Positions 7,382-15,371 of a stretch of 64,000 bases of DNA are shown in pieces; the first letter of the stretch is position 1, and every line of letters starts with the position of its first letter. The position numbers and the translations under genes were made by a program. Where the stretch lies: NCBI GenBank assembly GCA_026314275.1, contig CP111109.1, positions 1,674,001 through 1,738,000 of the forward strand. Reading direction: 5' to 3'. Origin of the DNA: JAGOEY01 sp017997515 (GTDB lineage: Bacteria > Pseudomonadota > Gammaproteobacteria > Burkholderiales > Burkholderiaceae_C). Below the pieces are notes generated by a model. The model was not told the DNA's origin and did not search any database. It worked only from the letters and a program-made list of their open reading frames with translations.

Positions 7382-8086
7382 ATGCCCCTCCTCGACACCT
7401 TTCCCATCACCCGCAAGTGGCCCGCCCAGCACCCTGAACGCCTGCAGCTGTATTCGCTGCCCACGCCCAACGGCGTGAAGGTGTCGATCCTGCTGGAAGA
7501 GCTGGGCCTGCCGTACGAGCCGCACCTGGTGAACTTTGGCACCAACGACCAGTTCTCGCCCGAGTTCCTGTCGCTGAACCCGAACAACAAGATCCCCGCC
7601 ATCATCGACCCGGACGGCCCCGGCGGCCAGCCGCTGGCGTTGTTCGAGACCGGTGCCATCCTGGTCTACCTGGCCGAAAAGACTGGCAAATTTATCCCTT
7701 CGGACGCTGCGGGCCGCTACCAGACCATCCAGTGGCTGATGTGGCAAATGGGCGGCGTGGGCCCGATGTTTGGCCAGCTGGGCTTCTTCCACAAGTTTGC
7801 GGGCAAGGACTTTGAAGACAAACGCCCGCGCGACCGCTATGTGGCCGAGTCCAAACGCCTGCTGGGTGTGCTGGACAAACACCTGGTGGGCCGCGACTGG
7901 ATCATGGGTGCGGACTACACCATCGCCGACATCGCCGTGTTCCCCTGGATTCGCAACCTGGTGGGGTTTTACGAAGCGGGCGAACTGGTCGGCTTTGAAG
8001 ACTTTGCGGAAGTGAAACGTGTGCTGGCCGCGTTTGTGGCACGGCCTGCGGTGGTGCGTGGGCTGGCCATTCCGGCGCGGGATTGA
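7382..8086 (+). CDS. Glutathione S-transferase, YfcG/YghU (Nu) type
   Basis: A 234-residue cytosolic protein with an N-terminal thioredoxin-like GSH-binding domain (LYSLPTPNGVKVSILLEE, then NPNNKIPAIID and the FETGAILVYLAE helix) and an all-helical C-terminal domain with DYTIADIAVFPW. TPNG in place of a catalytic Ser/Tyr motif is typical of the Nu-class YfcG/YghU group, which have disulfide-bond reductase activity. The ATG at 7382 is preceded by AGGA eight bases upstream; a TTG 24 bases earlier is less likely. Repeat A follows the stop. The physiological substrate is unknown. Confidence 0.9.
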   Translation: MPLLDTFPITRKWPAQHPERLQLYSLPTPNGVKVSILLEELGLPYEPHLVNFGTNDQFSPEFLSLNPNNKIPAIIDPDGPGGQPLALFETGAILVYLAEKTGKFIPSDAAGRYQTIQWLMWQMGGVGPMFGQLGFFHKFAGKDFEDKRPRDRYVAESKRLLGVLDKHLVGRDWIMGADYTIADIAVFPWIRNLVGFYEAGELVGFEDFAEVKRVLAAFVARPAVVRGLAIPARD

Positions 8087-8097
8087 TGGGTCAATCA

Positions 8098-8161
8098 CTC
8101 CTGAATTGATAGCTGCTTGCGCACATCCAGCAAGCGCAAGAGGCCAATTTCATTCAAAAAA
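8098..8161 (+). repeat. Repeat A copy 2
   Basis: Contains ACTCCTGAATTGATAGCTGC, TTGCGCACATCC, GCGCAAGAGGCCAATTT and a run of A. It lies 11 bases after the GST stop codon. Confidence 0.85.
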
Positions 8162-8217
8162 CCTGCGCAACGGGGTTGGGCAGGTTGTGAGAGAGGGGTT
8201 TTGCAGGCTAGCGGGTT

Positions 8218-8682
8218 TCAGCGCTGGCGCGGGTGGTCGGGGCGGCGGTCGAAACGGTTGCGGGCACCGTCGCCGTCCCGATCGCGGTCCACCCGGTCGG
8301 GCACACCGTCACCATCGCGGTCGGGGTTGTGCCTGTTCAGCATTTCGCGTCGGCTGGGGTTGGTCGGGCGCGGCCCAGCATCGGGGCGGTGGCCCGACGG
8401 TGGGCGGTGCGCTTCGGGCGGGCGGTGGTGGCCACCGCCATGAAAGAAGGGGCGCGGCGGCGGTGGACGGGCTTCGTGGTACCTGCGGGGGTACACCGGC
8501 ACAGGGACAGGATAGCCGTAGGTGGAACCATAAGTGATGCTGGTGCCGCCATACACCGTGACGGGCGGTTCACTCACATACGGGCCGTCACTGTAGCCCC
8601 CATAACCGGGCTCTGGGTACACAGCGCAGCCGCCCAGGCCCGCAAGGGCCAGCGCCGGGAGAATCATCTTGAGGGAGAACAT
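8218..8682 (-). CDS. Pro/Gly/His-rich lipoprotein with Asp-rich repeats
   Basis: A 154-residue lipoprotein. The lipobox is Leu-Gly-Gly-Cys (Cys19), followed by a Tyr/Gly/Pro-rich linker and a Pro/His/Arg-rich stretch. Near the C-terminus are two DxDGDGxxxxxD units (DRDGDGVPDRVD and DRDGDGARNRFD), the pattern of thrombospondin type 3-like calcium-binding repeats. The low-complexity middle makes homology weak. It could be a small envelope Ca2+-binding protein; there is no functional context from neighbours. Confidence 0.65.
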   Translation of the reverse strand: MFSLKMILPALALAGLGGCAVYPEPGYGGYSDGPYVSEPPVTVYGGTSITYGSTYGYPVPVPVYPRRYHEARPPPPRPFFHGGGHHRPPEAHRPPSGHRPDAGPRPTNPSRREMLNRHNPDRDGDGVPDRVDRDRDGDGARNRFDRRPDHPRQR

Positions 8683-8836
8683 GGGGGCTTTCGGGTGCGC
8701 CAGGAGTCAATGGCGCACGAATGATTGGACACGAAGCATGTAACGCGCGTGCAAACACCGGGGATGACTTGGCAACCAAGTGTGTCTGGTTGGAGGTGTC
8801 GCGGGCGGCGTGGCAGTGACGCGTCCGCGTTGTGTC

Positions 8837-9550
8837 TTACCCCGCCAACGCCACGTACACGTTCTGCACGTCGTCATTGCCGTCGATGGCGGCGAGAAAG
8901 TTTTCCACTTCTTCGAGCTGCGCCGCGCTCAGGTTGGCCGGGTCCACCGGGTTTTTGGGCTTGTAGCCCAGCTTGGCGGACAACACGGTGAAGCCCTGGG
9001 CCGGCAGCGCACGGCTGACCAGGTCGAGGTCGGTGGGGTCGGTGATAAACACGGTGGTGCCGTCTTCGTCGCCCGCTTCCAGGTCCTGCGCACCGGACTC
9101 GATGGCGGCCATGTCGGCGTCGGCACCGGGGGCGGTGGGTTCGGCTTCGATCAGGCCCACGTGGTCGAAGTCCCACGCCACCGAGCCGGACGTGCCCAGC
9201 TGGCCCTTGCGGAACAACACACGCATTTCAGGCGCGGTGCGTTTCACGTTGTCGGTCAGGCATTCCACCATCACCGCCACCTGGTGCGGCGCGAAACCTT
9301 CGTAGATGACGTGTTCAAAGTGCACCGCTTCGCTGCCGATGCCAGCGCCCTTCTTGATGGCGCGCTCCAGCGTGTCCTTGGGCATGGACACCTTGCGGGC
9401 CTGCTCCACCACCAGCCGCAGCTTGGAGTTGGACGCCGGGTCCGCACCGCTGCGCGCCGCCACCATGATGTCCTTGGCCAAACGCCCGAACAGCTTGCCC
9501 CTGGCATTTGCGGCCAACTCCTTGCCTTTTGCTTTCCACTGCGCGCCCAT
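8837..9550 (-). CDS. YebC/PmpR family protein (YeeN-like)
   Basis: A 237-residue member of the YebC/PmpR/TACO1 family, whose members act as transcription regulators or help ribosomes through proline stretches. It contains VEQARKVSMPKDTLERAIKK, YEGFAPHQVAVMVECLTDN and GTSGSVAWDFDHVG, all diagnostic. The N-terminus is MGAQWKAKGKELAANARGK instead of the usual MAGHSKWANIKHRK, so it belongs with the second, YeeN-like paralogue group. It is a monocistronic gene. Confidence 0.9.
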   Translation of the reverse strand: MGAQWKAKGKELAANARGKLFGRLAKDIMVAARSGADPASNSKLRLVVEQARKVSMPKDTLERAIKKGAGIGSEAVHFEHVIYEGFAPHQVAVMVECLTDNVKRTAPEMRVLFRKGQLGTSGSVAWDFDHVGLIEAEPTAPGADADMAAIESGAQDLEAGDEDGTTVFITDPTDLDLVSRALPAQGFTVLSAKLGYKPKNPVDPANLSAAQLEEVENFLAAIDGNDDVQNVYVALAG

Positions 9551-9603
9551 GGTATTTCCTTGTTTGATGTGTTGGGGTTGCGGCTGTGCCGCAGAGGCAA
9601 GGG

Positions 9604-10464
9604 TTATACACCCGGCAGCGTGTCCACCAGCGCCAGAACGGCGTTGTGCAGCGGGTTGTTGGCCTGCACCAGATGCTCCAGCAGCGTGAAATGGTCTGCA
9701 TCCTCCACCGTGTGGACCACGCTCGGGTGCCCAGCGGCCTGCCAGGCGTCAGCCATGGCCTGGTTCTGTGCCAGGAAGGCGGGTGTTTCCGCTCCACCGG
9801 CCCCAAACAACGCGGGTGGCGCCACCAGCCCCACACGCCACAGCGGTGAATGGCGGCGGGCGCTGGCTGCGTCCAGGCCAAGCGCGGTGTTGAGGGTGGT
9901 GCCGACCAACGGGGCCAGGTCGTACACCCCGCTGAGTGCCACGACACCGTCCACGCCCCGCGCAGGTGGTGTGTTGCCCGCGGACGCATGGGCCCAGTCG
10001 GTCAGGCCCAGCTCCACCGCAATGTGGCCGCCTGCCGAATGGCCCGCCGCCACCAGAGGCAGACCCGGTTGCCCGCGCGCCGCAACGTGGTTGTGCACAC
10101 CCGCCACCGCACGCCGCGCTGCGTCCAGCAGGTGGGTGAGCGACACATGCGGACACAGTGGGTAGTTGACCAGCGCCACATGCAGGCCTGCACGGGTGAA
10201 CGCAGGTGCGATGAAGCGGAAGGTGGATTTGTCGCGCGACTGCCAGTACCCAGCATGGAAGTACACCAGTGTGGCGCGGGCCGTGCCGCCGTCAGCCGGG
10301 AAGAAGTCAAAAGTCTCGCGGGCCGCTTCGCCGTAGCGGATGTCGAGCGTGCTGTCCGGCACGGCGGCACAGGCGGCTGCACTCCAGGCCTCGAACTGCG
10401 GGATCAGCGTGGCAAAGCCGGGGCGGCCCTGGCCTTGAACGTACTGGAACTGGGCGTCTTGCAT
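9604..10464 (-). CDS. Alpha/beta hydrolase, kynurenine-formamidase-like
   Basis: A cytosolic alpha/beta hydrolase of about 286 residues. The oxyanion-hole segment is FHAGYWQSRDKS (HAGYW in place of HGGYW), the nucleophile elbow is Gly-His-Ser-Ala-Gly-Gly, and a late EDADHFTLLE supplies the catalytic His. The YWQS-DKS and NYPLCP patterns resemble arylformamidases (AFMID/KynB-like) and related esterases. No tryptophan-catabolism genes are nearby, so the substrate is open. The frame is open upstream to 10554, but that extension runs through repeat A, so the ATG at 10464 (MQDAQFQYV) is preferred. Confidence 0.75.
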   Translation of the reverse strand: MQDAQFQYVQGQGRPGFATLIPQFEAWSAAACAAVPDSTLDIRYGEAARETFDFFPADGGTARATLVYFHAGYWQSRDKSTFRFIAPAFTRAGLHVALVNYPLCPHVSLTHLLDAARRAVAGVHNHVAARGQPGLPLVAAGHSAGGHIAVELGLTDWAHASAGNTPPARGVDGVVALSGVYDLAPLVGTTLNTALGLDAASARRHSPLWRVGLVAPPALFGAGGAETPAFLAQNQAMADAWQAAGHPSVVHTVEDADHFTLLEHLVQANNPLHNAVLALVDTLPGV

Positions 10465-10544
10465 GGATGGGGGTGCGGCAGCGGTGGAGGGGTGGCGTCC
10501 ATCATACGGACCAGGGCGCGCCCAGACCATGCGGGTGTTGTTGT

Positions 10545-10606
10545 CAAAAACCATAGCTGCAAGCGCACGCAGGACGTGCGCAAACTGCCAATTTGATGCA
10601 TAAAAC
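10545..10606 (+). repeat. Repeat A copy 3
   Basis: ATAGCTGCAAGCGCACGC, then ACGTGCGCAAACTGCCAATT and an A-rich tail. It sits between two divergent genes and overlaps the false upstream extension of the hydrolase frame. Confidence 0.75.
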
Positions 10607-10721
10607 AGCGCTGTGAGCCTTCAAGCACTGAATGACATGGTTCAGACACATGCAGGCGGCATCTGCCTACATGGTTTACGCCATGGCACAGATACGCTCA
10701 TTCCATTTGCGAAAGCCCCCC

Positions 10722-11507
10722 ATGCAACTCACAGCCAACTGCACCCTGTCCATCACTGCGGCGGCGGACACCCCCATTGTTGCCATGCTGCGCCCGCGCA
10801 GCGGCCCGGCCCAGCAGGTCATCCACGAGCGGTACGACCTGCAGCCCTGGGTGCCCAACGCCGACTATGTGGACACCTACGGCAACCTGTGCCAGCGGCT
10901 GGTGGTGCCGCAGGGCCAGATGCAGATTGCGGTGGAGGTGACGGCCGAGGTGGACGACACCATCGCCGTGGACCCCAACGCGCCGCTGGTTCCGGTACAC
11001 GAGCTGCCCGACAACGTGCTGCTGTTTTTGCTGCAAAGCCGCTACTGCATCTCCGACAAGATGGCCGAACGCGCCCATGGCATTGTGGGCAACGCCATGC
11101 CCGGGTATGGGCAGGCCGAGGCCATCCGTGCGTGGATCCACACCAACATTGAATACAAATACGGCGTGAGCTGCGCCACCACCGACGCCATCGACACCCT
11201 GAACCAGGGCGCAGGTGTCTGCCGCGACTTCGCCCACGTGGGGATTGCGCTGTGCCGTAGCCTCGGCATCCCCGCGCGGATTGTGGTGGGTTACCTGCAC
11301 GGGCTGGAACCGATGGATTTACACGCCTGGTTTGAAGCCTTTGTGGGCGGCCGCTGGTACACCTTTGACGCCACACAAGACGCCCCGCGCGGCGGCCGTA
11401 TCGTACTGGCCTACGGGCGCGACGCGGCCGACGTGGCGTTTATCTCGGACTACGGCACCGCGCCGCTGGAAGTGGGGGCCATGACCGTACAGGTCACCGC
11501 AGCGTAA
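10722..11507 (+). CDS. Transglutaminase-like cysteine protease family protein
   Basis: A 261-residue protein with the bacterial transglutaminase-like fold. The catalytic Cys lies in GAGVCRDFAHVG, the His in MDLHAWFEAF and the Asp in FDATQD, giving a complete Cys-His-Asp triad. An N-terminal beta domain of about 100 residues (transglutaminase N-terminal region) precedes it. There is no signal peptide, so it is probably a cytoplasmic protease or amidase. The ATG at 10722 fits the family N-terminus MQLTANCTL. Confidence 0.85.
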   Translation: MQLTANCTLSITAAADTPIVAMLRPRSGPAQQVIHERYDLQPWVPNADYVDTYGNLCQRLVVPQGQMQIAVEVTAEVDDTIAVDPNAPLVPVHELPDNVLLFLLQSRYCISDKMAERAHGIVGNAMPGYGQAEAIRAWIHTNIEYKYGVSCATTDAIDTLNQGAGVCRDFAHVGIALCRSLGIPARIVVGYLHGLEPMDLHAWFEAFVGGRWYTFDATQDAPRGGRIVLAYGRDAADVAFISDYGTAPLEVGAMTVQVTAA

Positions 11508-11629
11508 GCCGCGGGGCGGGTGGGCTGGCTGCCGATGTTGTCCGATGGTGTGTGTGACGGCGGGCCGCTGCGCTTCACAGTGCCACGGTAAAGCGGTAAT
11601 GTGCTGCTTTTCCCTCCTGGAGACACAGC

Positions 11630-12061
11630 ATGTTGGTGAACCCCTATCTGTCGTTTGAAGGCCGCTGCGAAGAGGCACTTGATTTTTACCAACAGGCGTT
11701 GGGTGCCCAGGTCAGCATGCTGATGCGCAGCAAAGACGCACCTCCCTCCGACGCGCCAGCGCCGTCCGACGGCTGTGTGCCCGAGGGCGGCATTCCGGGC
11801 GACAAGATCCTGCACGCGTCTTTCACCGTGGGCGGCTCCACCCTCATGGCCACCGACGGCATGAACTCGGGCAAGCCCGACTTCAAAGGTGTATCGCTGT
11901 CACTGTCGGTAGACACCGAGGCCCAGGCACACCGCCTGTTCAACGCGCTGGCCGACGGTGGCCAGGTGCAGATGCCTTTGTCCGCCACCTTCTTCTCCCC
12001 TGCCTTCGGCATGGTGGCCGACCGGTTTGGTGTGGCTTGGTTGGTGTTGGTGGCATCGTGA
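11630..12061 (+). CDS. VOC (glyoxalase/PhnB-like) family protein
   Basis: A 143-residue protein of the vicinal oxygen chelate fold, closest in pattern to the PhnB group (YLSFEGRCEEALDFYQQALG at the start; DKILHASFTVGGSTLMATDG in the middle; a paired repeat ending in FGMVADRFGVAWL). These proteins often bind metal and small electrophilic substrates, but many have no assigned reaction. A GGAG-like site precedes the ATG. Repeat A follows about 15 bases after the stop. Confidence 0.85.
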   Translation: MLVNPYLSFEGRCEEALDFYQQALGAQVSMLMRSKDAPPSDAPAPSDGCVPEGGIPGDKILHASFTVGGSTLMATDGMNSGKPDFKGVSLSLSVDTEAQAHRLFNALADGGQVQMPLSATFFSPAFGMVADRFGVAWLVLVAS

Positions 12062-12075
12062 TAGGGGATTTGCTC

Positions 12076-12138
12076 TTGTTTTAATAGCTGTTTGCGCAGC
12101 AGATACGGGCGCTACAGGCCAATTTGGCTTGTAAAAAT
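12076..12138 (+). repeat. Repeat A copy 4
   Basis: TTTTAATAGCTGTTTGCGC, GGGCGCTACAGGCCAATTT and an A-rich end, 15 bases after the VOC gene stop. Confidence 0.85.
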
Positions 12139-12282
12139 GGCATTTGGCGTGCGGCCCACTGTCCTGCCCCCTGAACCGAAGTGTTCCGCCCGTGGCACCT
12201 TCGTTTTGAACGCAGTGTCCCCATATGCAGAACTTGGCCGCGCCCGGTTGTCGGGCCGCGTGCCCACCCAGGAGAGCACCCC

Positions 12283-13335
12283 ATGACCACCCGCCCTGTT
12301 GTCCTCAGCACCCAGCCGCTCGGTTTTCCGTGGCCGACGACCGACCCCTTCCTGTTCTGCGCGTACCACGACGACGCCTACCCGCAAAGCAACGGCGACA
12401 TGGCCGTGGACGAAGCCCTGTTGGCGGGCCGCCAACTGGGTTCGGACTTCAGCCGCAAGGACGGCTGGAGCATGTACCACGGCAACCCGGTGCCGGGTTT
12501 TCCCGGCCACCCGCACCGGGGTTTTGAAACCGTGACCGTGGTGCGCAAGGGGCGTATCGACCATTCCGACTCCCTCGGTGCCACCGCCCGTTTTGGCGAC
12601 GGTGATGTGCAGTGGCTCACGGCGGGCAAAGGCATCGTGCATTCGGAGATGTTCCCGCTGCTCGACGCCACTGCGCCCAACCCGCTGGAGCTGTTCCAGA
12701 TCTGGCTGAACCTGCCCGCGCGCAACAAGATGGTGGCACCGCACTTCACCATGTTCTGGGCCGAAGACATTCCGCGCTTCACCGCCACCGATGCGGAGGG
12801 CCGCACCACCCATGTGGCCAGTGTGGCCGGGCGTATCGGCCCGGTGCAGGGTGCGCCCGGTGAGGGTGGCCCGCTGGCACCACCTCCCGATTCATGGGCC
12901 GCGCAGCCCGACGCCGACCTGGCCATCTGGACCATCCGAATGGCCCCCGGCGCGCGCTGGACGCTGCCCGCAGCCTCGGGTGCGGGCACCCGGCGCAGCC
13001 TGTATTTCTTCAAGGGCCAGTCGGTCACCATCGCGGACCAGCGGGTGGCAGGCCATGCCGTGGTCGAGGTGCGCGCCGATGCCGAAGTGGAGCTTGTCAA
13101 CGGCGACACCGAGTCCGAATTCCTCGTGCTGCAGGGCCGCCCGATTGGCGAGCCGGTGGCGCAGTACGGCCCGTTTGTGATGAACACCCAGGCCGAGATT
13201 GCGCAAACCATGCAGGACTACCGCCGCACCCAGTTCGGTGGCTGGCCGTGGCCCGACGATGCACCCGTGCACGGGCGCGACCCTGCCCGCTTTGCAAAGC
13301 ACCCCGACGGGCGAGAGGAAAAGCCACAAGGCTGA
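12283..13335 (+). CDS. Pirin family protein
   Basis: A 350-residue double cupin protein of the pirin family. The N-terminal cupin has the metal-binding pattern HPHRGFETVTVV followed by the GDVQWLTAGKGIVHSEM segment typical of pirins and quercetinase-like YhhW. The ATG at 12283 has an AGGAG about nine bases upstream; the open frame before it carries no family sequence. Bacterial pirins act as quercetinases or metabolic regulators; the substrate here is unknown. A slyD gene follows in the same direction about 50 bases on. Confidence 0.9.
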   Translation: MTTRPVVLSTQPLGFPWPTTDPFLFCAYHDDAYPQSNGDMAVDEALLAGRQLGSDFSRKDGWSMYHGNPVPGFPGHPHRGFETVTVVRKGRIDHSDSLGATARFGDGDVQWLTAGKGIVHSEMFPLLDATAPNPLELFQIWLNLPARNKMVAPHFTMFWAEDIPRFTATDAEGRTTHVASVAGRIGPVQGAPGEGGPLAPPPDSWAAQPDADLAIWTIRMAPGARWTLPAASGAGTRRSLYFFKGQSVTIADQRVAGHAVVEVRADAEVELVNGDTESEFLVLQGRPIGEPVAQYGPFVMNTQAEIAQTMQDYRRTQFGGWPWPDDAPVHGRDPARFAKHPDGREEKPQG

Positions 13336-13387
13336 GCATCCCTAAAATGCAGGGGTTGAGAAACACCCTGCTTACCGGAACCGCACC

Positions 13388-13864
13388 ATGAAAATCGCAC
13401 AAGACACCGTTGTCACCCTCCGCTACAAAGTGGCCGACGCCCAGGGCAAGCTGCTGGAAGAAAGCAAAGACCCGATGGTCTACCTGCATGGCGGCTACGA
13501 CAACACCTTCCCGAAAGTGGAGGCCGCGTTGGAGGGCCAGGAGGCGGGTTTTCAGACCACGCTGCTGCTGCAACCCGAAGACGCTTTTGGCCACCGCGAC
13601 GAAAGCCTGGCCAAAAGTATTCCGCGCAGCGAGTTCCCGCCGGGCGTGAAGGTGGGCGGCGCGTTGCGTGGCGTGGGCGACAACGGCCAGGAACAGGTGT
13701 TCCGCGTCGTCAAGATCAAGGGCCCCGAGGTGCTGCTGGACGGCAACCACCCGCTGGCCGGTGTGGCGCTCAAGTTTTCCGTCGCGGTGACCGGTGTGCG
13801 TGCGGCACTGCCCGAAGAAATTGCCCACCGCCATGTGCATGGTGAACACGGCCACCACCACTGA
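13388..13864 (+). CDS. slyD: FKBP-type prolyl isomerase, SlyD-like
   Basis: A 158-residue peptidyl-prolyl cis-trans isomerase and chaperone. The FKBP core is interrupted after about residue 65 by an insert-in-flap domain (QPEDAFGHRDESLAKSIPRS), as in SlyD. The C-terminus is His-rich (HRHVHGEHGHHH), suited to Ni/Zn binding as in E. coli SlyD, though shorter. It probably assists cytosolic folding or metalloenzyme maturation. The Met is preceded by a weak GGA. Confidence 0.9.
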   Translation: MKIAQDTVVTLRYKVADAQGKLLEESKDPMVYLHGGYDNTFPKVEAALEGQEAGFQTTLLLQPEDAFGHRDESLAKSIPRSEFPPGVKVGGALRGVGDNGQEQVFRVVKIKGPEVLLDGNHPLAGVALKFSVAVTGVRAALPEEIAHRHVHGEHGHHH

Positions 13865-13915
13865 TACGGCTTCGCGCCTTTTTCTGGGTGCGATTGCAAA
13901 CCCGTATGGGTTGCA

Positions 13916-14632
13916 TCAGGGGGCCAGGCCCCCTTGCTTTTCCAGCTCTTCAAACCACTGCCGGTAACCCGCGCTGCTCGGGTGCAGGCCATCGGCGGCG
14001 TGCAGCACAGCACTCTGGGCCACAAACGGGTCACTTTCCTTGGGCTTGAGCAGGCGCACGTAGCGCATCTGGTGTGTTGCTGCCACCTGCTGCACAGCAG
14101 CGTGTAAGTTCTGCGAGCCTTCTCCCATCAGCCACGACACGGGCGGCAGAAAAAACGGCGCGTGGCCCACATTGCCGGACGGCATCAGCACCACACGGCT
14201 GCCGCGCTGCTGGGCCAAGGTGGCCACCTCTTCCAGCTGGGCGCGCAGCGTGTCCTGCCGGGTGAGGCGGATCACGTCGTTGCCCCCGGCCAGCACCAGC
14301 ACCAGGTCGTAGCCCGCAGGTGCGGCCTGCAACTGCACCCCCACGTCGGCAAAACGTGCGCCATTCACGGCGCGGTTGTCGATGCGCCAGTCAGGGTGGG
14401 CCTGCCCGATCAGGCCCACCAGGCTTTCTTCAGGGCGTGCTGCGCCCGTGCCCACCGCCGTGCTGTCCCCCACCACCAGCAGGCTGCGGGTGGGCTGTGC
14501 AGGCGAGGCGCTGTAGGGGCGGGCTTCCTGCGCGAGGTCTTTTGCCACCGACAGGCGTGACGCCATACACCCGGTCAACAAAAATGCGCCGCCTGCCAGG
14601 GCCAGCCAGAACACCATGCGGGTGGTTTTCAT
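13916..14632 (-). CDS. SGNH/GDSL hydrolase lipoprotein
   Basis: A 238-residue exported lipoprotein (lipobox Leu-Thr-Gly-Cys, Cys22) with an SGNH hydrolase domain. Block I is VVGDSTAVGTGA with the catalytic Ser, block II includes NGARFADVG, block III is LAGGNDVI with the Asn, and block V is DGLHPSSAGY with Asp and His. This is a complete catalytic set for an esterase/acyl hydrolase, probably in the periplasm or outer membrane. The substrate is unknown. It follows gspBA on the same strand but is separated by about 110 bases. Confidence 0.85.
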   Translation of the reverse strand: MKTTRMVFWLALAGGAFLLTGCMASRLSVAKDLAQEARPYSASPAQPTRSLLVVGDSTAVGTGAARPEESLVGLIGQAHPDWRIDNRAVNGARFADVGVQLQAAPAGYDLVLVLAGGNDVIRLTRQDTLRAQLEEVATLAQQRGSRVVLMPSGNVGHAPFFLPPVSWLMGEGSQNLHAAVQQVAATHQMRYVRLLKPKESDPFVAQSAVLHAADGLHPSSAGYRQWFEELEKQGGLAP

Positions 14633-14740
14633 ACGGAATGGGCTCCATCCAAAAATGAAGCCAGCGTAGCGCCGTCCTGCCGCGTGTGGTGTAGGCGCAC
14701 ATCGACACTGCAGCGTGCCTGGCGCCGTGCGCAGCCCCGC

Positions 14741-15367
14741 TCAATAAGGCGCGGCGTAACGGTAACCCTGCGTGCGCAACACCACTTCTTTCTGGCGGAT
14801 TTTTTCCAGCACCACACCGGGTGCGGCGGTGTCGCCCTCGTGTAACACCTGGCCGTTGACGATCACCATGCGGTACTGCGGGTTCTCGGAGTAGGTGGCA
14901 CCACTGATGGCCAGCGCGGGCAGCTGCTGGCGCACGGTGTCGGGCAGTTCGGCCAGGGTGCTTACACGCGGTTGTTGCGCTGCAGGTGTTGTTGGTGCTG
15001 CCGGTGCTTTGGCCACCGCCACAGGCACGGTGGGTGCCGCGGGTGGAGGTGGCTCCACCGGCAGGGGCGGAATCGGGGGCAGCACCGCTGCCGGGGCGGG
15101 GGCTTGCACCGGTGTGGGCACCACCACCGCAACCGGTGGAACGGGGCTGAGGGCTGTGGGGGGGCGCTCTGCGGAGGACGAGGTCCACCACCACAGCCCA
15201 ACTCCCACAGCGGCCAGTGCCACCGCCACGGCCAGCACCCAGACCACACGTCTGCGGCCCTGCGGGGAGGGTGTGGCTGCGGTTTGTGGCTGTGCGTGAA
15301 CGCCGGGCACCGCGCCACGGCTGCGTTCGGACTCTGCGCGTTTCAGCGCATCAAGGATGTAGGACAT
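14741..15367 (-). CDS. gspB: General secretion pathway protein B (GspB)
   Basis: A 208-residue inner-membrane protein. The N-terminus MSYILDALKRAESERSRG is the GspB signature, followed by one transmembrane helix near residues 44-62, a long Pro/Ala/Val-rich periplasmic linker and a C-terminal GspB/PulB domain (MVIVNGQVLHEGDTAAPGVV). It works with GspA to place the type II secretin in the peptidoglycan. The stop of gspA is four bases upstream, so the two genes form an operon. The core gsp genes are not in this window. Confidence 0.9.
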   Translation of the reverse strand: MSYILDALKRAESERSRGAVPGVHAQPQTAATPSPQGRRRVVWVLAVAVALAAVGVGLWWWTSSSAERPPTALSPVPPVAVVVPTPVQAPAPAAVLPPIPPLPVEPPPPAAPTVPVAVAKAPAAPTTPAAQQPRVSTLAELPDTVRQQLPALAISGATYSENPQYRMVIVNGQVLHEGDTAAPGVVLEKIRQKEVVLRTQGYRYAAPY

Positions 15368-15371
15368 GGTT

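Noticed and set aside
10465..10554. Upstream extension of the hydrolase gene
   Set aside because: It runs into repeat A and adds low-complexity residues with no family similarity.
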